A DNA stretch of 64,000 bases from Prochlorococcus sp. AG-363-O15 (GTDB taxonomy: Bacteria; Cyanobacteriota; Cyanobacteriia; PCC-6307; Cyanobiaceae): contig QCFZ01000001.1 of the NCBI GenBank assembly GCA_003278255.1, positions 1 through 64,000 of the forward strand. Reading direction: 5' to 3'. Below are positions 51,784-63,194 of this stretch, one piece after another; the first letter of the stretch is position 1, and each line of letters starts with the position of its first letter. A program made the translations under genes and the position numbers. Under the pieces are notes generated by a model, which was given only the letters and a program-made list of their open reading frames with translations, ran no database searches and was not told the DNA's origin.

Positions 51784-53265
51784 ATGCAAATCGTCCTCAA
51801 TCTTGCAAACGTGCAGGACTGGTCAGGAGCTGTACTGGTTGTGGGCCTTCTAGAAGATGACCTCAAAGAACAACTAAGCAATCTAGAAAAACTATTTGAA
51901 GGCCTTCTACTCAAAAATTTGGATCATCAAGATTTCTCTGCAAAATCAGGAGAAATGGCGTGCTTTCAAATATTAAAAGAAAGCTCCCAAAAAATTGTTC
52001 TCGTCGGCATGGGAACATCCAACAAACTTTCTCTTAATGAATTAAGAAAGGCTGTTGCAATAGGAGCGCGAGCATGCATTGGAACATCTGGTTCCCTAGG
52101 AATGCTTTTCCCATGGGACAAATTCGATTTGGAACTAGCTACCAGAGCAACTTGTGAAGCGGCACGTCTCTCTCTATTTCAAGATCTTAGATTTAAATCC
52201 AATAAAAAAGAGTCTCCTAAAAGGCCTGAAAAACTAGAATTAATTGGTCTAGAAAAAGCATCAGAATCTTGCCTAAAAGAAATAAATGCAACTTGTGCTG
52301 GAGTAGAACTTGCTAGAGAACTAGTAGGAGCACCTCCAAACAAACTAACCCCTTCTTCTCTAGCTCAAACAGCATTAGAGATAGCAAATCAATATTCTCT
52401 TCAATGCAAAATTCTAAGTCAAAAAGAATGCGAAAAGCTAAATATGGGAGCATATCTAGCTGTAGCAAAAGGATCAGATCTTAAACCAAACTTTATCCAT
52501 CTAATTTATAAATCCAAAGAACCTATAAAACATCGTTTAGTTCTTATTGGCAAAGGACTTACCTTTGACTCAGGTGGATACAACCTAAAAGTTGGTGCAT
52601 CCCAGATTGACATGATGAAATTCGACATGGGAGGCAGTGCCGCAGTTTTAGGTGCGGCAAGAACAATTGGAGAGCTTTGTCCAATAGAAGTTGAAGTACA
52701 TTTTCTTATCGCAGCATGTGAAAATATGATCAATGGTTCTGCAATACATCCAGGAGATATAGTCAACGCATCAAATGGTACTTCTATAGAAATCAACAAC
52801 ACAGATGCAGAAGGAAGACTCACTTTGGCAGATGCTCTTGTATATGCCTGCAAACTAGAACCCGATGAAATAGTTGATCTTGCTACTTTGACGGGGGCTT
52901 GTGTAATTGCATTAGGTGATCAAATTGCGGGTCTTTGGACAGATAACGATGAATTAGCAAATAATCTTTTAGATGCAGCTAATGAAGCCGGGGAAGGACT
53001 GTGGCGAATGCCAATGCACAACTCATATAAAGAAGGCCTTAAATCAACTTTCGCCGACATAAAAAACACAGGTCCTAGAGCAGGAGGTTCAATTACAGCA
53101 GCACTTTTCCTTAAAGAATTTGTACAAGCTTCCATCCCATGGGCACATATAGATATTGCTGGCACTGTTTGGGCTGAGAAGGATAGAGGTTTAGATCCTG
53201 CTGGAGCAACCGGCTACGGTGTAAGGACACTAATCAATTGGGTTATCAACAGGAAAAACAAATAA
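51784..53265 (+). CDS. pepA: Leucyl aminopeptidase (M17)
   Basis: GKGLTFDSGGYNLK, NNTDAEGRLTLADALVYA, ATLTGACVIALG. Confidence 0.96.
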   Translation: MQIVLNLANVQDWSGAVLVVGLLEDDLKEQLSNLEKLFEGLLLKNLDHQDFSAKSGEMACFQILKESSQKIVLVGMGTSNKLSLNELRKAVAIGARACIGTSGSLGMLFPWDKFDLELATRATCEAARLSLFQDLRFKSNKKESPKRPEKLELIGLEKASESCLKEINATCAGVELARELVGAPPNKLTPSSLAQTALEIANQYSLQCKILSQKECEKLNMGAYLAVAKGSDLKPNFIHLIYKSKEPIKHRLVLIGKGLTFDSGGYNLKVGASQIDMMKFDMGGSAAVLGAARTIGELCPIEVEVHFLIAACENMINGSAIHPGDIVNASNGTSIEINNTDAEGRLTLADALVYACKLEPDEIVDLATLTGACVIALGDQIAGLWTDNDELANNLLDAANEAGEGLWRMPMHNSYKEGLKSTFADIKNTGPRAGGSITAALFLKEFVQASIPWAHIDIAGTVWAEKDRGLDPAGATGYGVRTLINWVINRKNK

Positions 53266-53367
53266 ACAAACCCAATAAAAAATATTTATAAAATCATACT
53301 TTTCTTCAAAAGATATTCTTATAAGAATCTTACTTAATCAATACTATCGAAACTTAAAATCAATCTA

Positions 53368-53661
53368 TCAAGAAACTGCTGCAGTAAAAGTTTTATCTCT
53401 TTCTTGAATTCTCTCGACCAAAGAACGCTTTCTTGGACTTTCTAACGCATAAATCTGCCATCTTGCCCTATCCGAAGAAGAAGACAGGACCCTCTCTAAA
53501 TCATCAGAAGCCTCTTTAGGACTTGGATAAGGACCAATATGCCTAGTAACCAGTCCATCCTTAACAGTCAGCAGATACATACATTCCCTTCCATATTCAC
53601 TTGGAGATGGTACTAACTTTTTCCCAAAGAGGGGATGGGTGAAAACCCACATTTTTTTCAA
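53368..53661 (-). CDS. Hypothetical conserved-looking small protein
   Basis: 97-aa ORF: KKMWVFTHPLFGKKLVPSPSEYGRECMYLLTVKDGLVTRHIGPYPSPKEASDDLERV. Confidence 0.55.
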   Translation of the reverse strand: MKKMWVFTHPLFGKKLVPSPSEYGRECMYLLTVKDGLVTRHIGPYPSPKEASDDLERVLSSSSDRARWQIYALESPRKRSLVERIQERDKTFTAAVS

Positions 53662-53726
53662 AACTGTATCAGCTTGAACGTCTTTTATTTTTTACTTAGA
53701 TTTAACTTTTTCTTTATATTCATACT

Positions 53727-54353
53727 TTACTCCCATTTATTTGAAGATCTTGCGTTTGCCCCCCAAACCTGATCCAATCGAGCATCTCTGCGACAGCTAT
53801 ATCGATAAAAATTGTATTTAAAGTTGTTCCTTTCAGCAAAGTTTTGATGATAGTTCTCGGCTCTCCAAAATTTCATTGCTGTTTTAATTTCAACCTTCAT
53901 AGAAGACAAAGATTCCATCAATTCAGTTGAAGCCTTCTGAGCACTTTCAATAGCATCCATTTCCTGAGATTCATCTTTGAAAAAAATTACTGGGCGATAT
54001 GAGTCCCCTCGATCACAAAATTGTCCATTATCATCAAATGGATCAATATTTCTCCAATAACTTCTCAATAAGGTTGCATAATTAATCCTACCAGAGTTAT
54101 AAACAACTTTTACAGCTTCTTGATGGCCCAAATGATCTTGATAAGTAGGTTTTTCCAAGGTTCCACCCGTATAACCACTCTCTACTGAAATAATCCCAGG
54201 TAATTCTTCTAAATCATGTTCTAAACACCAAAAACACCCACCAGCGAAAAAAGCTTCTTCTTGGCTAGCATTAACTACTGATGGAGAAATAAGGAAAGCC
54301 ATCAATAACATTAACAGAAAGCTTTTTTTGAAATACATGTTAAACCGTTTCAT
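53727..54353 (-). CDS. msrA: Peptide methionine sulfoxide reductase MsrA with signal peptide
   Basis: [38 protein letters not shown]. Confidence 0.92.
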   Translation of the reverse strand: MKRFNMYFKKSFLLMLLMAFLISPSVVNASQEEAFFAGGCFWCLEHDLEELPGIISVESGYTGGTLEKPTYQDHLGHQEAVKVVYNSGRINYATLLRSYWRNIDPFDDNGQFCDRGDSYRPVIFFKDESQEMDAIESAQKASTELMESLSSMKVEIKTAMKFWRAENYHQNFAERNNFKYNFYRYSCRRDARLDQVWGANARSSNKWE

Positions 54354-55528
54354 ATTAAAATCAAATCTAGAATTTCCTTAGCGGCTCTATCTGTTACTCC
54401 AGGAGAGCCAAGCGTCTTTCTAAGTCTGTCATAACCCTCAAGCATTTGAGACCTAATTTTATTATCCTCAAGCAAAGGCACGGCTATTTCGAAAAGTCTT
54501 TTAGGGCAAAACTCTTCTTGAATTAATTCGGGCACTAATCTTTCTTTTAGCAAAAGGTTTACTGGTGAGATGTGGTCAACACTAAAATTTAGGACTTTTC
54601 TAGCCAAAAAAGCAGTTATCCTGCTAACTCTATAACCTACAATTTGAGGGACACCATGGAGTGCTAATTCCATATTTATAGTTCCTGACTTGCCTAATGC
54701 AAGATCTGCAGCAGCAAAAAGAATGGGTTTAATACTATCAACCTTTTTTGCAGGAATAACCTTACCTTTTACTCCTTCAGTCTCTATTATATCTTGCAAA
54801 ATTCCTTCAAAACTCTCTAACCCTGCAGGGACAAAAACACTGAGGAGAGGATCATACTGTTGAAGTAATGCTGCTGCTCTCGCAAGGGTCGGCATAAGAT
54901 AACGAATTTCTTGGCTCCTAGAAGCGGGAAGCAATAATAAAACCCTTTTATCAATTTCTAGGCCTAGCGAATGAAAAGCTTCTTGACGATCAGGTAAATC
55001 TTTTAATGTATCAAGCATTGGATGTCCCACCCAACTAACCTTGCCTCCTAGTTGCTTATAGAAATCAGCTTCTGCCTTGAAAATTGCAAGAATTCTATCT
55101 GAAAAGCTTATTAAATCAGTAGAACCTCCATCACCTATTCGCCAGGCCCATTCCTGGGGCGCAATGTAATAAGTAATTGGCACTTCTGGTTGTAATAACC
55201 GCAACTTATTCCCTAATCGAATATTGGGACCCATGTAATCAATTAAAACAACTGCATCAGGAGGATTTTTTTTAAGCAAACCATCAACCTTTGATTGAAT
55301 CCTTAACGTCGGCAAAATAAAAGGTATTGCCTCCCAAAGGCCAATTGCTCCCATATGTGAAGTGTCTGCAATCAAATGAGCTCCAGCAGCTTTCATTCGA
55401 GGACCGCCAAGAGCTATTACTTCAAGAGAAATTGATCTATTAAAAGCTTCTCTATACAAAGCTTTTACTAGAAGACTTCCCTGCAAATCTCCTGAGACTT
55501 CACCAGTACTAATTAATATTCGGGGCAT
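54350..55528 (-). CDS. lpxB: Lipid-A-disaccharide synthase; start [14 protein letters not shown]
   Basis: [48 protein letters not shown]. Confidence 0.95.
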   Translation of the reverse strand: MPRILISTGEVSGDLQGSLLVKALYREAFNRSISLEVIALGGPRMKAAGAHLIADTSHMGAIGLWEAIPFILPTLRIQSKVDGLLKKNPPDAVVLIDYMGPNIRLGNKLRLLQPEVPITYYIAPQEWAWRIGDGGSTDLISFSDRILAIFKAEADFYKQLGGKVSWVGHPMLDTLKDLPDRQEAFHSLGLEIDKRVLLLLPASRSQEIRYLMPTLARAAALLQQYDPLLSVFVPAGLESFEGILQDIIETEGVKGKVIPAKKVDSIKPILFAAADLALGKSGTINMELALHGVPQIVGYRVSRITAFLARKVLNFSVDHISPVNLLLKERLVPELIQEEFCPKRLFEIAVPLLEDNKIRSQMLEGYDRLRKTLGSPGVTDRAAKEILDLILI

Positions 55529-55535
55529 AAGAGAT

Positions 55536-56378
55536 TTATGCTTGAACAGGCATTGGCCCTCTTCGATCTTTTTGTATAGATCCTTCCATAAAATCACAGA
55601 GATGTTCTGCCGCTGGCATCAATGATTTCTGTCGTGCCAATTCAAGGCCCTTTTGAATTACATGTTCTGAACGAAAAAGCAAATTCCAGATTTCCTGTAA
55701 TTGCCTAAGTTCTATTCCATCTTGATTCTCAACACGACTTCGCTTCAGCCCAACTCTATTTAAACCACGAAGTCTTCCAGGATGACCTTCTACTAGGCAA
55801 TAAGGTGGAACATCTCTATCAACTCTTGTCATACCACCAACCATTGCCAAGCGACCAATATGTACAAATTGGTGTATACCTAGACAGCCTCCTATTACTG
55901 CTCGATCTTCAATCACAACATGACCAGCTACTTGTATAGAATTAGACATCACTATTCCACTTCCAAGTTCACAATTATGTCCTAAATGGCAATATGCCAT
56001 TAGCAAATTCTTATTTCCAATCTTAGTTTCTTCTCCTTCATTTGTAGCCTTATTTATAGTTACGAATTCCCTAATAGTATTCTCATTGCCAATAACAACT
56101 TTAGTAGGTGCTCCTTGATATTTAAGATCCTGCGGCTCTAAACCTAAACAAGCTCCAGGGAAGACTTTGTTCTTTTCGCCAATAATTAAATTTCCATCAA
56201 GAACAGCATGAGGTCCTATCCATGACTGAGAACCAATTCTTACTTCAGGGCCAATAACTGCCCCAGGTCCAACAATTACCCCATAATCAAGTTCAGCTCT
56301 TGGATCAACAACGGCAGAAGAATGAATTTGAGTAGATTTTTGTGCTGTGATCACTGAGGGATTGCAAAGCTCTTTCAT
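55536..56378 (-). CDS. lpxA: UDP-N-acetylglucosamine acyltransferase
   Basis: Left-handed beta-helix hexapeptides; [37 protein letters not shown]. Confidence 0.95.
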   Translation of the reverse strand: MKELCNPSVITAQKSTQIHSSAVVDPRAELDYGVIVGPGAVIGPEVRIGSQSWIGPHAVLDGNLIIGEKNKVFPGACLGLEPQDLKYQGAPTKVVIGNENTIREFVTINKATNEGEETKIGNKNLLMAYCHLGHNCELGSGIVMSNSIQVAGHVVIEDRAVIGGCLGIHQFVHIGRLAMVGGMTRVDRDVPPYCLVEGHPGRLRGLNRVGLKRSRVENQDGIELRQLQEIWNLLFRSEHVIQKGLELARQKSLMPAAEHLCDFMEGSIQKDRRGPMPVQA

Positions 56379-56383
56379 GGTCC

Positions 56384-56839
56384 TCAGTCCACCAAAGAAA
56401 ACATCAAGTCACCAGAGCAAACAACTTGTTTATCAACTGTTGCTTCTGCCCTAACTTTCCCAAATCGTTTTCTCTTCAAACTAACGAGCTCACAACTAAT
56501 AACCAATTGATCTCCAGGGACGACAGGCCTTCTAAAACGAACTCCATCTATCCCTGCAAATACAAACAATCCTTTAGGCAAATCTGGCATCTGAGTCACA
56601 ATCAACCCCCCAACCTGAGCCATTGCCTCAACGATCAAAACCCCTGGCATTAAAGGCCTGTCAGGGAAATGGCCTTGAAATTGAGGTTCATTTAGCGTGA
56701 CATTCTTTATTGCTACTGCCCTTTCACCAGGCTCATGTTCAATAACACGATCTACCAAAGCGAAAGGATATCTATGAGGCAAAAGCCCCATAATTTCCTC
56801 ACTTCTAAGAACAACAGGAGTTGGAGTGGAATTAGTCAA
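56384..56839 (-). CDS. fabZ: 3-hydroxyacyl-[acyl-carrier-protein] dehydratase FabZ
   Basis: [45 protein letters not shown]. Confidence 0.96.
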   Translation of the reverse strand: MTNSTPTPVVLRSEEIMGLLPHRYPFALVDRVIEHEPGERAVAIKNVTLNEPQFQGHFPDRPLMPGVLIVEAMAQVGGLIVTQMPDLPKGLFVFAGIDGVRFRRPVVPGDQLVISCELVSLKRKRFGKVRAEATVDKQVVCSGDLMFSLVD

Positions 56840-56846
56840 AGGAGAG

Positions 56847-57698
56847 TTAAGAATTCTTGGAAAGGGTTTGAAGAGCAGTCGCTAAATCTGCATGAAGTCC
56901 ATGGGAACCCTTGTAGACCAGCACCTGAGCATTAGGGAATCCAACAAGAGCCAAATCACCGATTAAGTCCAATAGCTTATGGCGGACTGGTTCATCATCA
57001 AATCTGAGAGGAGGGTTAACCCAGCCATCACCATCACAAACCAAAGCATTATCTAAGCCCCCGCCTTTTATGAGTCCTTGATTCCTTAACTTTTCTACTT
57101 GATCAAGGAAACCAAATGTCCTTGCTGATGCAATCTCTTTAACAAAAGTTTCGGGAGTGAGCTCAATTGTCAAAGCCTGAAAACCAATAGCTTTATGTGG
57201 GAAATCAATTAACCCAACCAAACTAAATTTCTCTGAAGGTGTTGCTGTAATAACACTGTCACCCCTATAAAAAATTAATGGCTTTTTTATGGCCAAAGGA
57301 AATCGACCAGATCCTGAAACATTGATCAACCCAACCTCTTGAATCGCCTCAACCCAGGCCAAAGCAGAGCCATCTAACAAAGGAATTTCCTGGCCAGATA
57401 CCTTTATATGTACATGAGTCAAACCGCATCCTGCCAAAGCCGCCAGCAGATGCTCAACAGTTGAGAGTCGAAAATCTCCTAAATCTAAAGTTGTACAAAG
57501 CTGACTATCACGCACCTGATCTGCTTGAAGCTTTATCGGCGCATCAAAACTATTTACCCAAGAAACATGAAACCCAATTTCATCGCTAGGTAAAAGATGC
57601 ACTTCTACCTGATTTCCACTATGCAGACCAATACCTTTCCTTGATACTTCCCCTCCAAGAGTCCAGAACTCTCCATAGTTTTTTGGCAAAAAAGTCAC
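56847..57698 (-). CDS. lpxC: UDP-3-O-acyl-N-acetylglucosamine deacetylase
   Basis: GKGIGLHSG-like start, [33 protein letters not shown]. Confidence 0.95.
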   Translation of the reverse strand: MTFLPKNYGEFWTLGGEVSRKGIGLHSGNQVEVHLLPSDEIGFHVSWVNSFDAPIKLQADQVRDSQLCTTLDLGDFRLSTVEHLLAALAGCGLTHVHIKVSGQEIPLLDGSALAWVEAIQEVGLINVSGSGRFPLAIKKPLIFYRGDSVITATPSEKFSLVGLIDFPHKAIGFQALTIELTPETFVKEIASARTFGFLDQVEKLRNQGLIKGGGLDNALVCDGDGWVNPPLRFDDEPVRHKLLDLIGDLALVGFPNAQVLVYKGSHGLHADLATALQTLSKNS

Positions 57699-59983
57699 TA
57701 GAACTTCCAGCCCACTCCAAGATTAAAACGCCATTCACCATCAAAGTCCTGACTGGCAGCTTCAAGACGTAATGGACCTACTGGTGTTGTAACTATCAAG
57801 CCTGCACCTGGAGAGATGCCACTTCCAGGCTTTGACAATAACTTGCCTGGCTTTCCAGGGACATTACTTTGAGAACCTAAGTCACTTCCTCCATCAACAA
57901 AAACTGATCCGGCAACTATGTTCCAAATTGGAAATCTATATTCAATTGAAGCCTCTCCAAAACTTCTGCCAACTGCTAAATCACAAGAACTCCAACCTCT
58001 TACTGAACTGGATCCTCCAAGACAAAAGGCCTCATAAGGAGGAAGCTCACCAACAATGGTGCCCGCTTTAACTTGAAATCCAATTGATTGAGGGCAATTC
58101 AATTTTTCTCCTCTCTTAGGGCGACATCCCTTAGCAAGCTTCAACCAATTAACAGGAATAAAATGCGTATAACTAACTCTTGCACGATTAAAAGTTGGTG
58201 AATTTTCTCCAATAGAAATAAATTGTTCAGTAGCCAAAGTTAAATAATCACCTGAAGTCGGATTCCTGGCGTCATTGAGTTTATTATAAGTAGCAGCAGC
58301 TCTAATACCAAAAAGATTATTTTGATCTGAACAATTAAAAGCTATACAAATCAAATCATTATCAGGGGCCTTACCATCTTTAAGATTTGGAGTAGCAACT
58401 CCATAAGGACGACTCTCGCCAGCATAATCAATAGCCTTTACAGACTGTATATTCATCCCAACAAGAACACTCCAGGGAACTTTCTTATAAGGGTCACCTC
58501 CATTCAGAGGTCTTGCAAAAGAGAAATTAGTACCGGTTCTCTGAATGGCTACTGAATCACCTTCATAATCAAACCAGCTATTACCTGGCGAAGAGGCTTT
58601 AGCCTCATTAATTGAATCAAACTTACCTTTTGTATGAGAAGAAGAACCAATGTCATATGCATAAACAGAATTACCATCATAATAATCAGTTACACTACGG
58701 ATAGTGCCACCATCTGCACTTCTAAATACCTGTGGGACTTCTCTACTTAAGAAAATAGAAGTTCTAAATGATGTCCGATGTTTATCTCCTTTAATCCAAG
58801 GATCGGCAAAAGTCAAATTAGCCAACCCTCCATATTGTCCATAAGTCAAATTAAGAGTAGAACTCCAAGCTCTACCCAACAAATTTGTATCTTGAATACC
58901 TATTTGTCCAAACACACCTTGACTTTGACTATAACCAATACCCCCCGAAAGAGATCCTGTAGATTGTTCTGTAATACCCAAAACTATCTTTACCTTACCT
59001 TGCTCGCCTGGAATAGGCTTTAAGGTTACTTTTACATCACTAAATAAAGAAGTTGCATAAAGTCTTTTTATGTCCCGTTCAAGCTGATTTCTATTGAAAA
59101 CTTCTCCAGGCTTTATTGATATTTCTCTTTTTATAACCCAAGGCTTAGTTTTTCCCTTTATAAATTTCATGTCGCCATCCTTTACATCACCATCCTTATT
59201 AAGAAACTGAACATCAACACCAGTAACAGTGCCTTCTACTACATTTAATTGAACCAATCCATCGGGAGTAACTCTATTAGGACCAGAAATTCTGGCCAAA
59301 GAATATCCTTCATTGACATACCAACTCTTTAAAGCCTTTAATCGAATCTGAAGTGAATTTAGATTAATGGTTTTACCATAATCAGACGCAAATATTCGCT
59401 TAATTACGCTTTTTGGTAATTTATTCTTTTTAGGCTGAAATTGGATTTGTGTAAGTAATGGATTAGGTTGAACCTCAACTAATATCTGAACTCCTAAAGG
59501 TCCATTTATTGGTTCTAAACGAACAGAAGAAAACCAACCTGTTGAATAAATTGCATCCAAATCAAGTTTCAACTGCTCTTTAGTAACACTGCTTCCAGGA
59601 CGAACCCTCATTGCGTCGTATGCAGCAAATTCCAAGCGTTCTTTTTCTGGATGATCGTCCAACCCTTCAATAATCACCTCAGATATAAGAACCCTTAAGT
59701 CCGATGTCTTTTCCGACGAATCACCATCACCAAAAGGATTAAATTGCGCAATCTTGTAGTTCAAATAGCTAGATTTATTGATTTCATTCTGAGCATTTAA
59801 ACCTCTATAAGAAAACAGTGTCTTTTCTCCTTCATCTCGATGAACTCCTGGTTTTGAATCAGCTTCTCCAGAAACAAAAGGGATAGCCAAAGCAAGTGCT
59901 GAAGCTCCTAGGCGAAAGACATTAGAAGGCCTGCGATTGAGGAATCTAGACATGTATCTAAAAAAACGGGCGAATTGAGCCAT
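57698..59983 (-). CDS. bamA: BamA/Omp85 outer membrane assembly factor
   Basis: POTRA repeats; GGSSSVRGW (RGxxF/W-like), C-terminal barrel ending FNLGVGWKF. Confidence 0.93.
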   Translation of the reverse strand: MAQFARFFRYMSRFLNRRPSNVFRLGASALALAIPFVSGEADSKPGVHRDEGEKTLFSYRGLNAQNEINKSSYLNYKIAQFNPFGDGDSSEKTSDLRVLISEVIIEGLDDHPEKERLEFAAYDAMRVRPGSSVTKEQLKLDLDAIYSTGWFSSVRLEPINGPLGVQILVEVQPNPLLTQIQFQPKKNKLPKSVIKRIFASDYGKTINLNSLQIRLKALKSWYVNEGYSLARISGPNRVTPDGLVQLNVVEGTVTGVDVQFLNKDGDVKDGDMKFIKGKTKPWVIKREISIKPGEVFNRNQLERDIKRLYATSLFSDVKVTLKPIPGEQGKVKIVLGITEQSTGSLSGGIGYSQSQGVFGQIGIQDTNLLGRAWSSTLNLTYGQYGGLANLTFADPWIKGDKHRTSFRTSIFLSREVPQVFRSADGGTIRSVTDYYDGNSVYAYDIGSSSHTKGKFDSINEAKASSPGNSWFDYEGDSVAIQRTGTNFSFARPLNGGDPYKKVPWSVLVGMNIQSVKAIDYAGESRPYGVATPNLKDGKAPDNDLICIAFNCSDQNNLFGIRAAATYNKLNDARNPTSGDYLTLATEQFISIGENSPTFNRARVSYTHFIPVNWLKLAKGCRPKRGEKLNCPQSIGFQVKAGTIVGELPPYEAFCLGGSSSVRGWSSCDLAVGRSFGEASIEYRFPIWNIVAGSVFVDGGSDLGSQSNVPGKPGKLLSKPGSGISPGAGLIVTTPVGPLRLEAASQDFDGEWRFNLGVGWKF

Positions 59984-59998
59984 ATACCTGCGCAGAGA

Positions 59999-60775
59999 TT
60001 ACTTGTAATTGCGTGGTTTAGAGGTGACCCCTTGGACCCGTTTAAGGATCTCACCGTATGCCTCGACAACACCACCTAGATCTTGACGGAATCGATCTTT
60101 ATCCAAAATTCGATCATTTGAATCAAGGGTTCTCTTGTCCCAAATTCGACAAGTATCAGGACTAATCTCATCAGCAACTAAAAGTTCACCTGAATTATTG
60201 ATCCCCATTTCTAATTTGAAGTCAACAAGCACAAGGTCAATTTTATCTAGAAAATCCTTTAAAAAATCATTCACCCAACGAGCTAGTTTCTCAATTTCCA
60301 AGCGCTTGGCATGACTAACTATTCCAAGGATTTCTAATCGAGACTCAGTAAGCAAAGGGTCTGACAAGGAGTCATCCTTATAATAAAGATCTAATAAGGG
60401 TGGAGAAAGTTCTTTGCCTTCAATTATTGGAGTCTGTTTACAGAGAGAGCCAGTAGCAATATTCCTAACAACAATTTCCAAAGGAATAACCTCTACCTTT
60501 TGAACCATCATCCATTCCTCTGACAACAAGCCTAGGTAATGATTTGGGATTCCTTCTTGTTCCAAAAGTTCAAACAGAGATGCAGATATCTGACAATTAA
60601 TTCTTCCTTTACCTTCTAGCTGAGAATGCTTTAAAGCATTAAAGGCAGTTGCATCATTCTTAAATTCAACCAAGACACTATCTATATCTTTACAGGCATA
60701 TATCCTTTTTGCCTTGCCTTCATACATTAATAAGCCGTGATCAGGTGACATTTGATTTATTTGAGAATGAGTCAA
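59999..60775 (-). CDS. purC: Phosphoribosylaminoimidazole-succinocarboxamide synthase
   Basis: [47 protein letters not shown]. Confidence 0.96.
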   Translation of the reverse strand: MTHSQINQMSPDHGLLMYEGKAKRIYACKDIDSVLVEFKNDATAFNALKHSQLEGKGRINCQISASLFELLEQEGIPNHYLGLLSEEWMMVQKVEVIPLEIVVRNIATGSLCKQTPIIEGKELSPPLLDLYYKDDSLSDPLLTESRLEILGIVSHAKRLEIEKLARWVNDFLKDFLDKIDLVLVDFKLEMGINNSGELLVADEISPDTCRIWDKRTLDSNDRILDKDRFRQDLGGVVEAYGEILKRVQGVTSKPRNYK

Positions 60776-60793
60776 AAAATGGTTTCATCCATC

Positions 60794-61765
60794 CTAGTCC
60801 TTCATCTCTTTCAATTTAGAGTCATCTTTTTTTGGAATGCTCAAAAAATGTCTAAGATTGCTCGGATCTTTTTGAAGTGAATGATTTGAATTAATAAGTT
60901 CCAATAAGGTATAATCATCATCTAATTCTATTGCCAATGATTCAAGTTTTCCCCTTAGAGATTTAACATCATCGCCTTCAATCAAAGCAAGTATGAATTG
61001 CAATCTAAGAATATCTTCAACTAACCACCAAGCCTTATCAGAATAAGCCTGATTAAAAGCCTTATCCAACAATCTTGCACGCTTATCTCTTTCTAAATGA
61101 CCAATAAGCTGTGCAGCAAGTGCAATGCGTCTTGCTCCAATTGCACCACTTTTTCTTCCTGCCAAAAGAACCATTGCAGCCGAATCCCAACGTCCAATTG
61201 ACTGCTCATGTTCAGCCAATAAATCAAGTGCTGAAAGTTTGAGAGGGACCCCATCCTTGCTATAACTAACTGTGAGCATTTCTTTTTCTAATTTTTCTAG
61301 GTCACCTTCCACCAATTCAGTTAAAGCCCAAGAAGCTTTTGAATGATCCATTGCTGCCTTTGCTGCCTGCCAGGAAAGGATTAACCAACTTCTTCGCTCA
61401 ATCTCTGAAACCGGATTTATACCTTTAAGCAATTCTTGTGCAGTCTTGGGAGATTTACAGGCCATATGCGCATTGGCATTAGCCATGACAAGTTCATAGG
61501 TTTTGGGAGACGGTGCAACAGACAATAATTTTTTGCTAAGCACTCTGAGCCGATTATTTAAAGCAAAAGTTGAAGCATTAATACAAGCATTTTTCAACTC
61601 CAAGAAATCACCATTTCTCAATATTTGTTCATAAGAGTTTTCAGGAATAGGCTTAGAAAGACTTCTTTTTTCATTAGACATAGCTCTTGACACGGAGCTA
61701 TAACCAACTGAAACCATCAAGAAAATGGTTAGGGAAAGAAATTGAATCCCCATAAAGCCAAACAT
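60794..61765 (-). CDS. Hypothetical secreted alpha-helical repeat protein
   Basis: N-terminal signal-like segment then helical body; no recognised family. Confidence 0.55.
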   Translation of the reverse strand: MFGFMGIQFLSLTIFLMVSVGYSSVSRAMSNEKRSLSKPIPENSYEQILRNGDFLELKNACINASTFALNNRLRVLSKKLLSVAPSPKTYELVMANANAHMACKSPKTAQELLKGINPVSEIERRSWLILSWQAAKAAMDHSKASWALTELVEGDLEKLEKEMLTVSYSKDGVPLKLSALDLLAEHEQSIGRWDSAAMVLLAGRKSGAIGARRIALAAQLIGHLERDKRARLLDKAFNQAYSDKAWWLVEDILRLQFILALIEGDDVKSLRGKLESLAIELDDDYTLLELINSNHSLQKDPSNLRHFLSIPKKDDSKLKEMKD

Positions 61766-61853
61766 TTCAACAAAATTGAGAGAGGGTATTGGTTCAACCT
61801 GGCAAAATCATGCCTTCCCAAACCTAGGGGTAATCACATGCCAATCTGCTGCT

Positions 61854-63170
61854 ATGTCAATTTCAAACAACTTTGATCAATCTCTGCCCCATTTAAACAA
61901 TATCCTTGTGATAGGGAATGGTGGCCGAGAAAATGCACTTGCATGGGCACTGAAAGGCTGCAATGGCATTGAAAAAGTTTGGGTCACCCCAGGCAATGGA
62001 GGGACAGAAAACCATAAAGGTTGTAAGCGCTTATATCTTGAAGATCAAAATGAAAAAACACTTATAGAAAGCTGCTTTTTACATTCAATCGATTTGATTG
62101 TGATTGGACCAGAGGCACCTCTTGCAGCAGGATTAGCAGACAAACTAAGAAAAGCAGGCCTAGTTGTTTTTGGCCCTGGAGCAAATGGAGCTCAACTTGA
62201 AGCAAGCAAATCCTGGGCAAAAGACCTGATGAAAGAAGCGAAAATTCCAACAGCAAATTATTGGACTGCAACAACAGAAAAAGAAGCTTTGTCGATATTG
62301 CAGCATGTCAAATGTCCGCTTGTAGTCAAAGCTGATGGACTTGCCTCAGGTAAAGGAGTAACTGTTCCAGATTCCATAGAAGCTACAGCAGAGGCCATTA
62401 AAGAAACTTTTCAAGGGAAGTTTGGAAAAGCAGGTGCTCACGTAGTTCTAGAAGAGAAACTACAAGGCCCAGAAGTTTCTGTGTTCGCATTATGCGACGG
62501 AAAAAAGTTCATTTTGTTACCACCCGCTCAAGATCACAAACGCCTGCTTGAAGATGACAAAGGCCCTAATACAGGAGGAATGGGCGCATATGCTCCTGCT
62601 CCTCTTCTTTCAAAAGAAGATCTGAAAAAAGTAGTGAAATCTGTTCTAGAGCCAACTCTTAGCACCCTAAATAAAAGAGGTATTAATTATCGAGGCGTAA
62701 TTTATGCAGGTTTAATGATGACTTCATTAGGTCCTCAAGTCATTGAATTCAACTGTCGATTTGGAGATCCAGAGTGTCAAACACTTATGCCCCTTATGGG
62801 ACCCGAATTAGCAAGAATTCTCCAAGCATGTGCCCTGGGATGCCTTGAAAAAGCCCCAAAACTTACAATCTCAAATCAATGTAGTGCATGCGTCGTTTCT
62901 GCTGCCAAAGGTTATCCTCATAACCCAAGAAAAGATGATCTTATATCTTTAGAAATTACATCTGGAGACCTGCTCCAGATTTTTCAGGCTGGAACATATT
63001 GCGACGAAAAAGGAATGTTATTTACTTCTGGAGGAAGAGTTTTATCAGTTGTAGCTCAAGGAAATAACTTTGATGATGCATTCACGGCTGTATATAAAGG
63101 GCTATCAAAAGTTCATTTTGACGGGATGATTTTTCGCAAAGATATTGGTCATCAAGTTCGTCAGTCCTAA
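61854..63170 (+). CDS. purD: Phosphoribosylamine-glycine ligase; start 61854 (MSISNN) preferred
   Basis: ILVIGNGGRENALAWAL, ADGLASGKGV, GGMGAYAPAPLL, FNCRFGDPECQ. Confidence 0.96.
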   Translation: MSISNNFDQSLPHLNNILVIGNGGRENALAWALKGCNGIEKVWVTPGNGGTENHKGCKRLYLEDQNEKTLIESCFLHSIDLIVIGPEAPLAAGLADKLRKAGLVVFGPGANGAQLEASKSWAKDLMKEAKIPTANYWTATTEKEALSILQHVKCPLVVKADGLASGKGVTVPDSIEATAEAIKETFQGKFGKAGAHVVLEEKLQGPEVSVFALCDGKKFILLPPAQDHKRLLEDDKGPNTGGMGAYAPAPLLSKEDLKKVVKSVLEPTLSTLNKRGINYRGVIYAGLMMTSLGPQVIEFNCRFGDPECQTLMPLMGPELARILQACALGCLEKAPKLTISNQCSACVVSAAKGYPHNPRKDDLISLEITSGDLLQIFQAGTYCDEKGMLFTSGGRVLSVVAQGNNFDDAFTAVYKGLSKVHFDGMIFRKDIGHQVRQS

Positions 63171-63194
63171 TCTTTGTTCAAGAAAATAGGCCTA

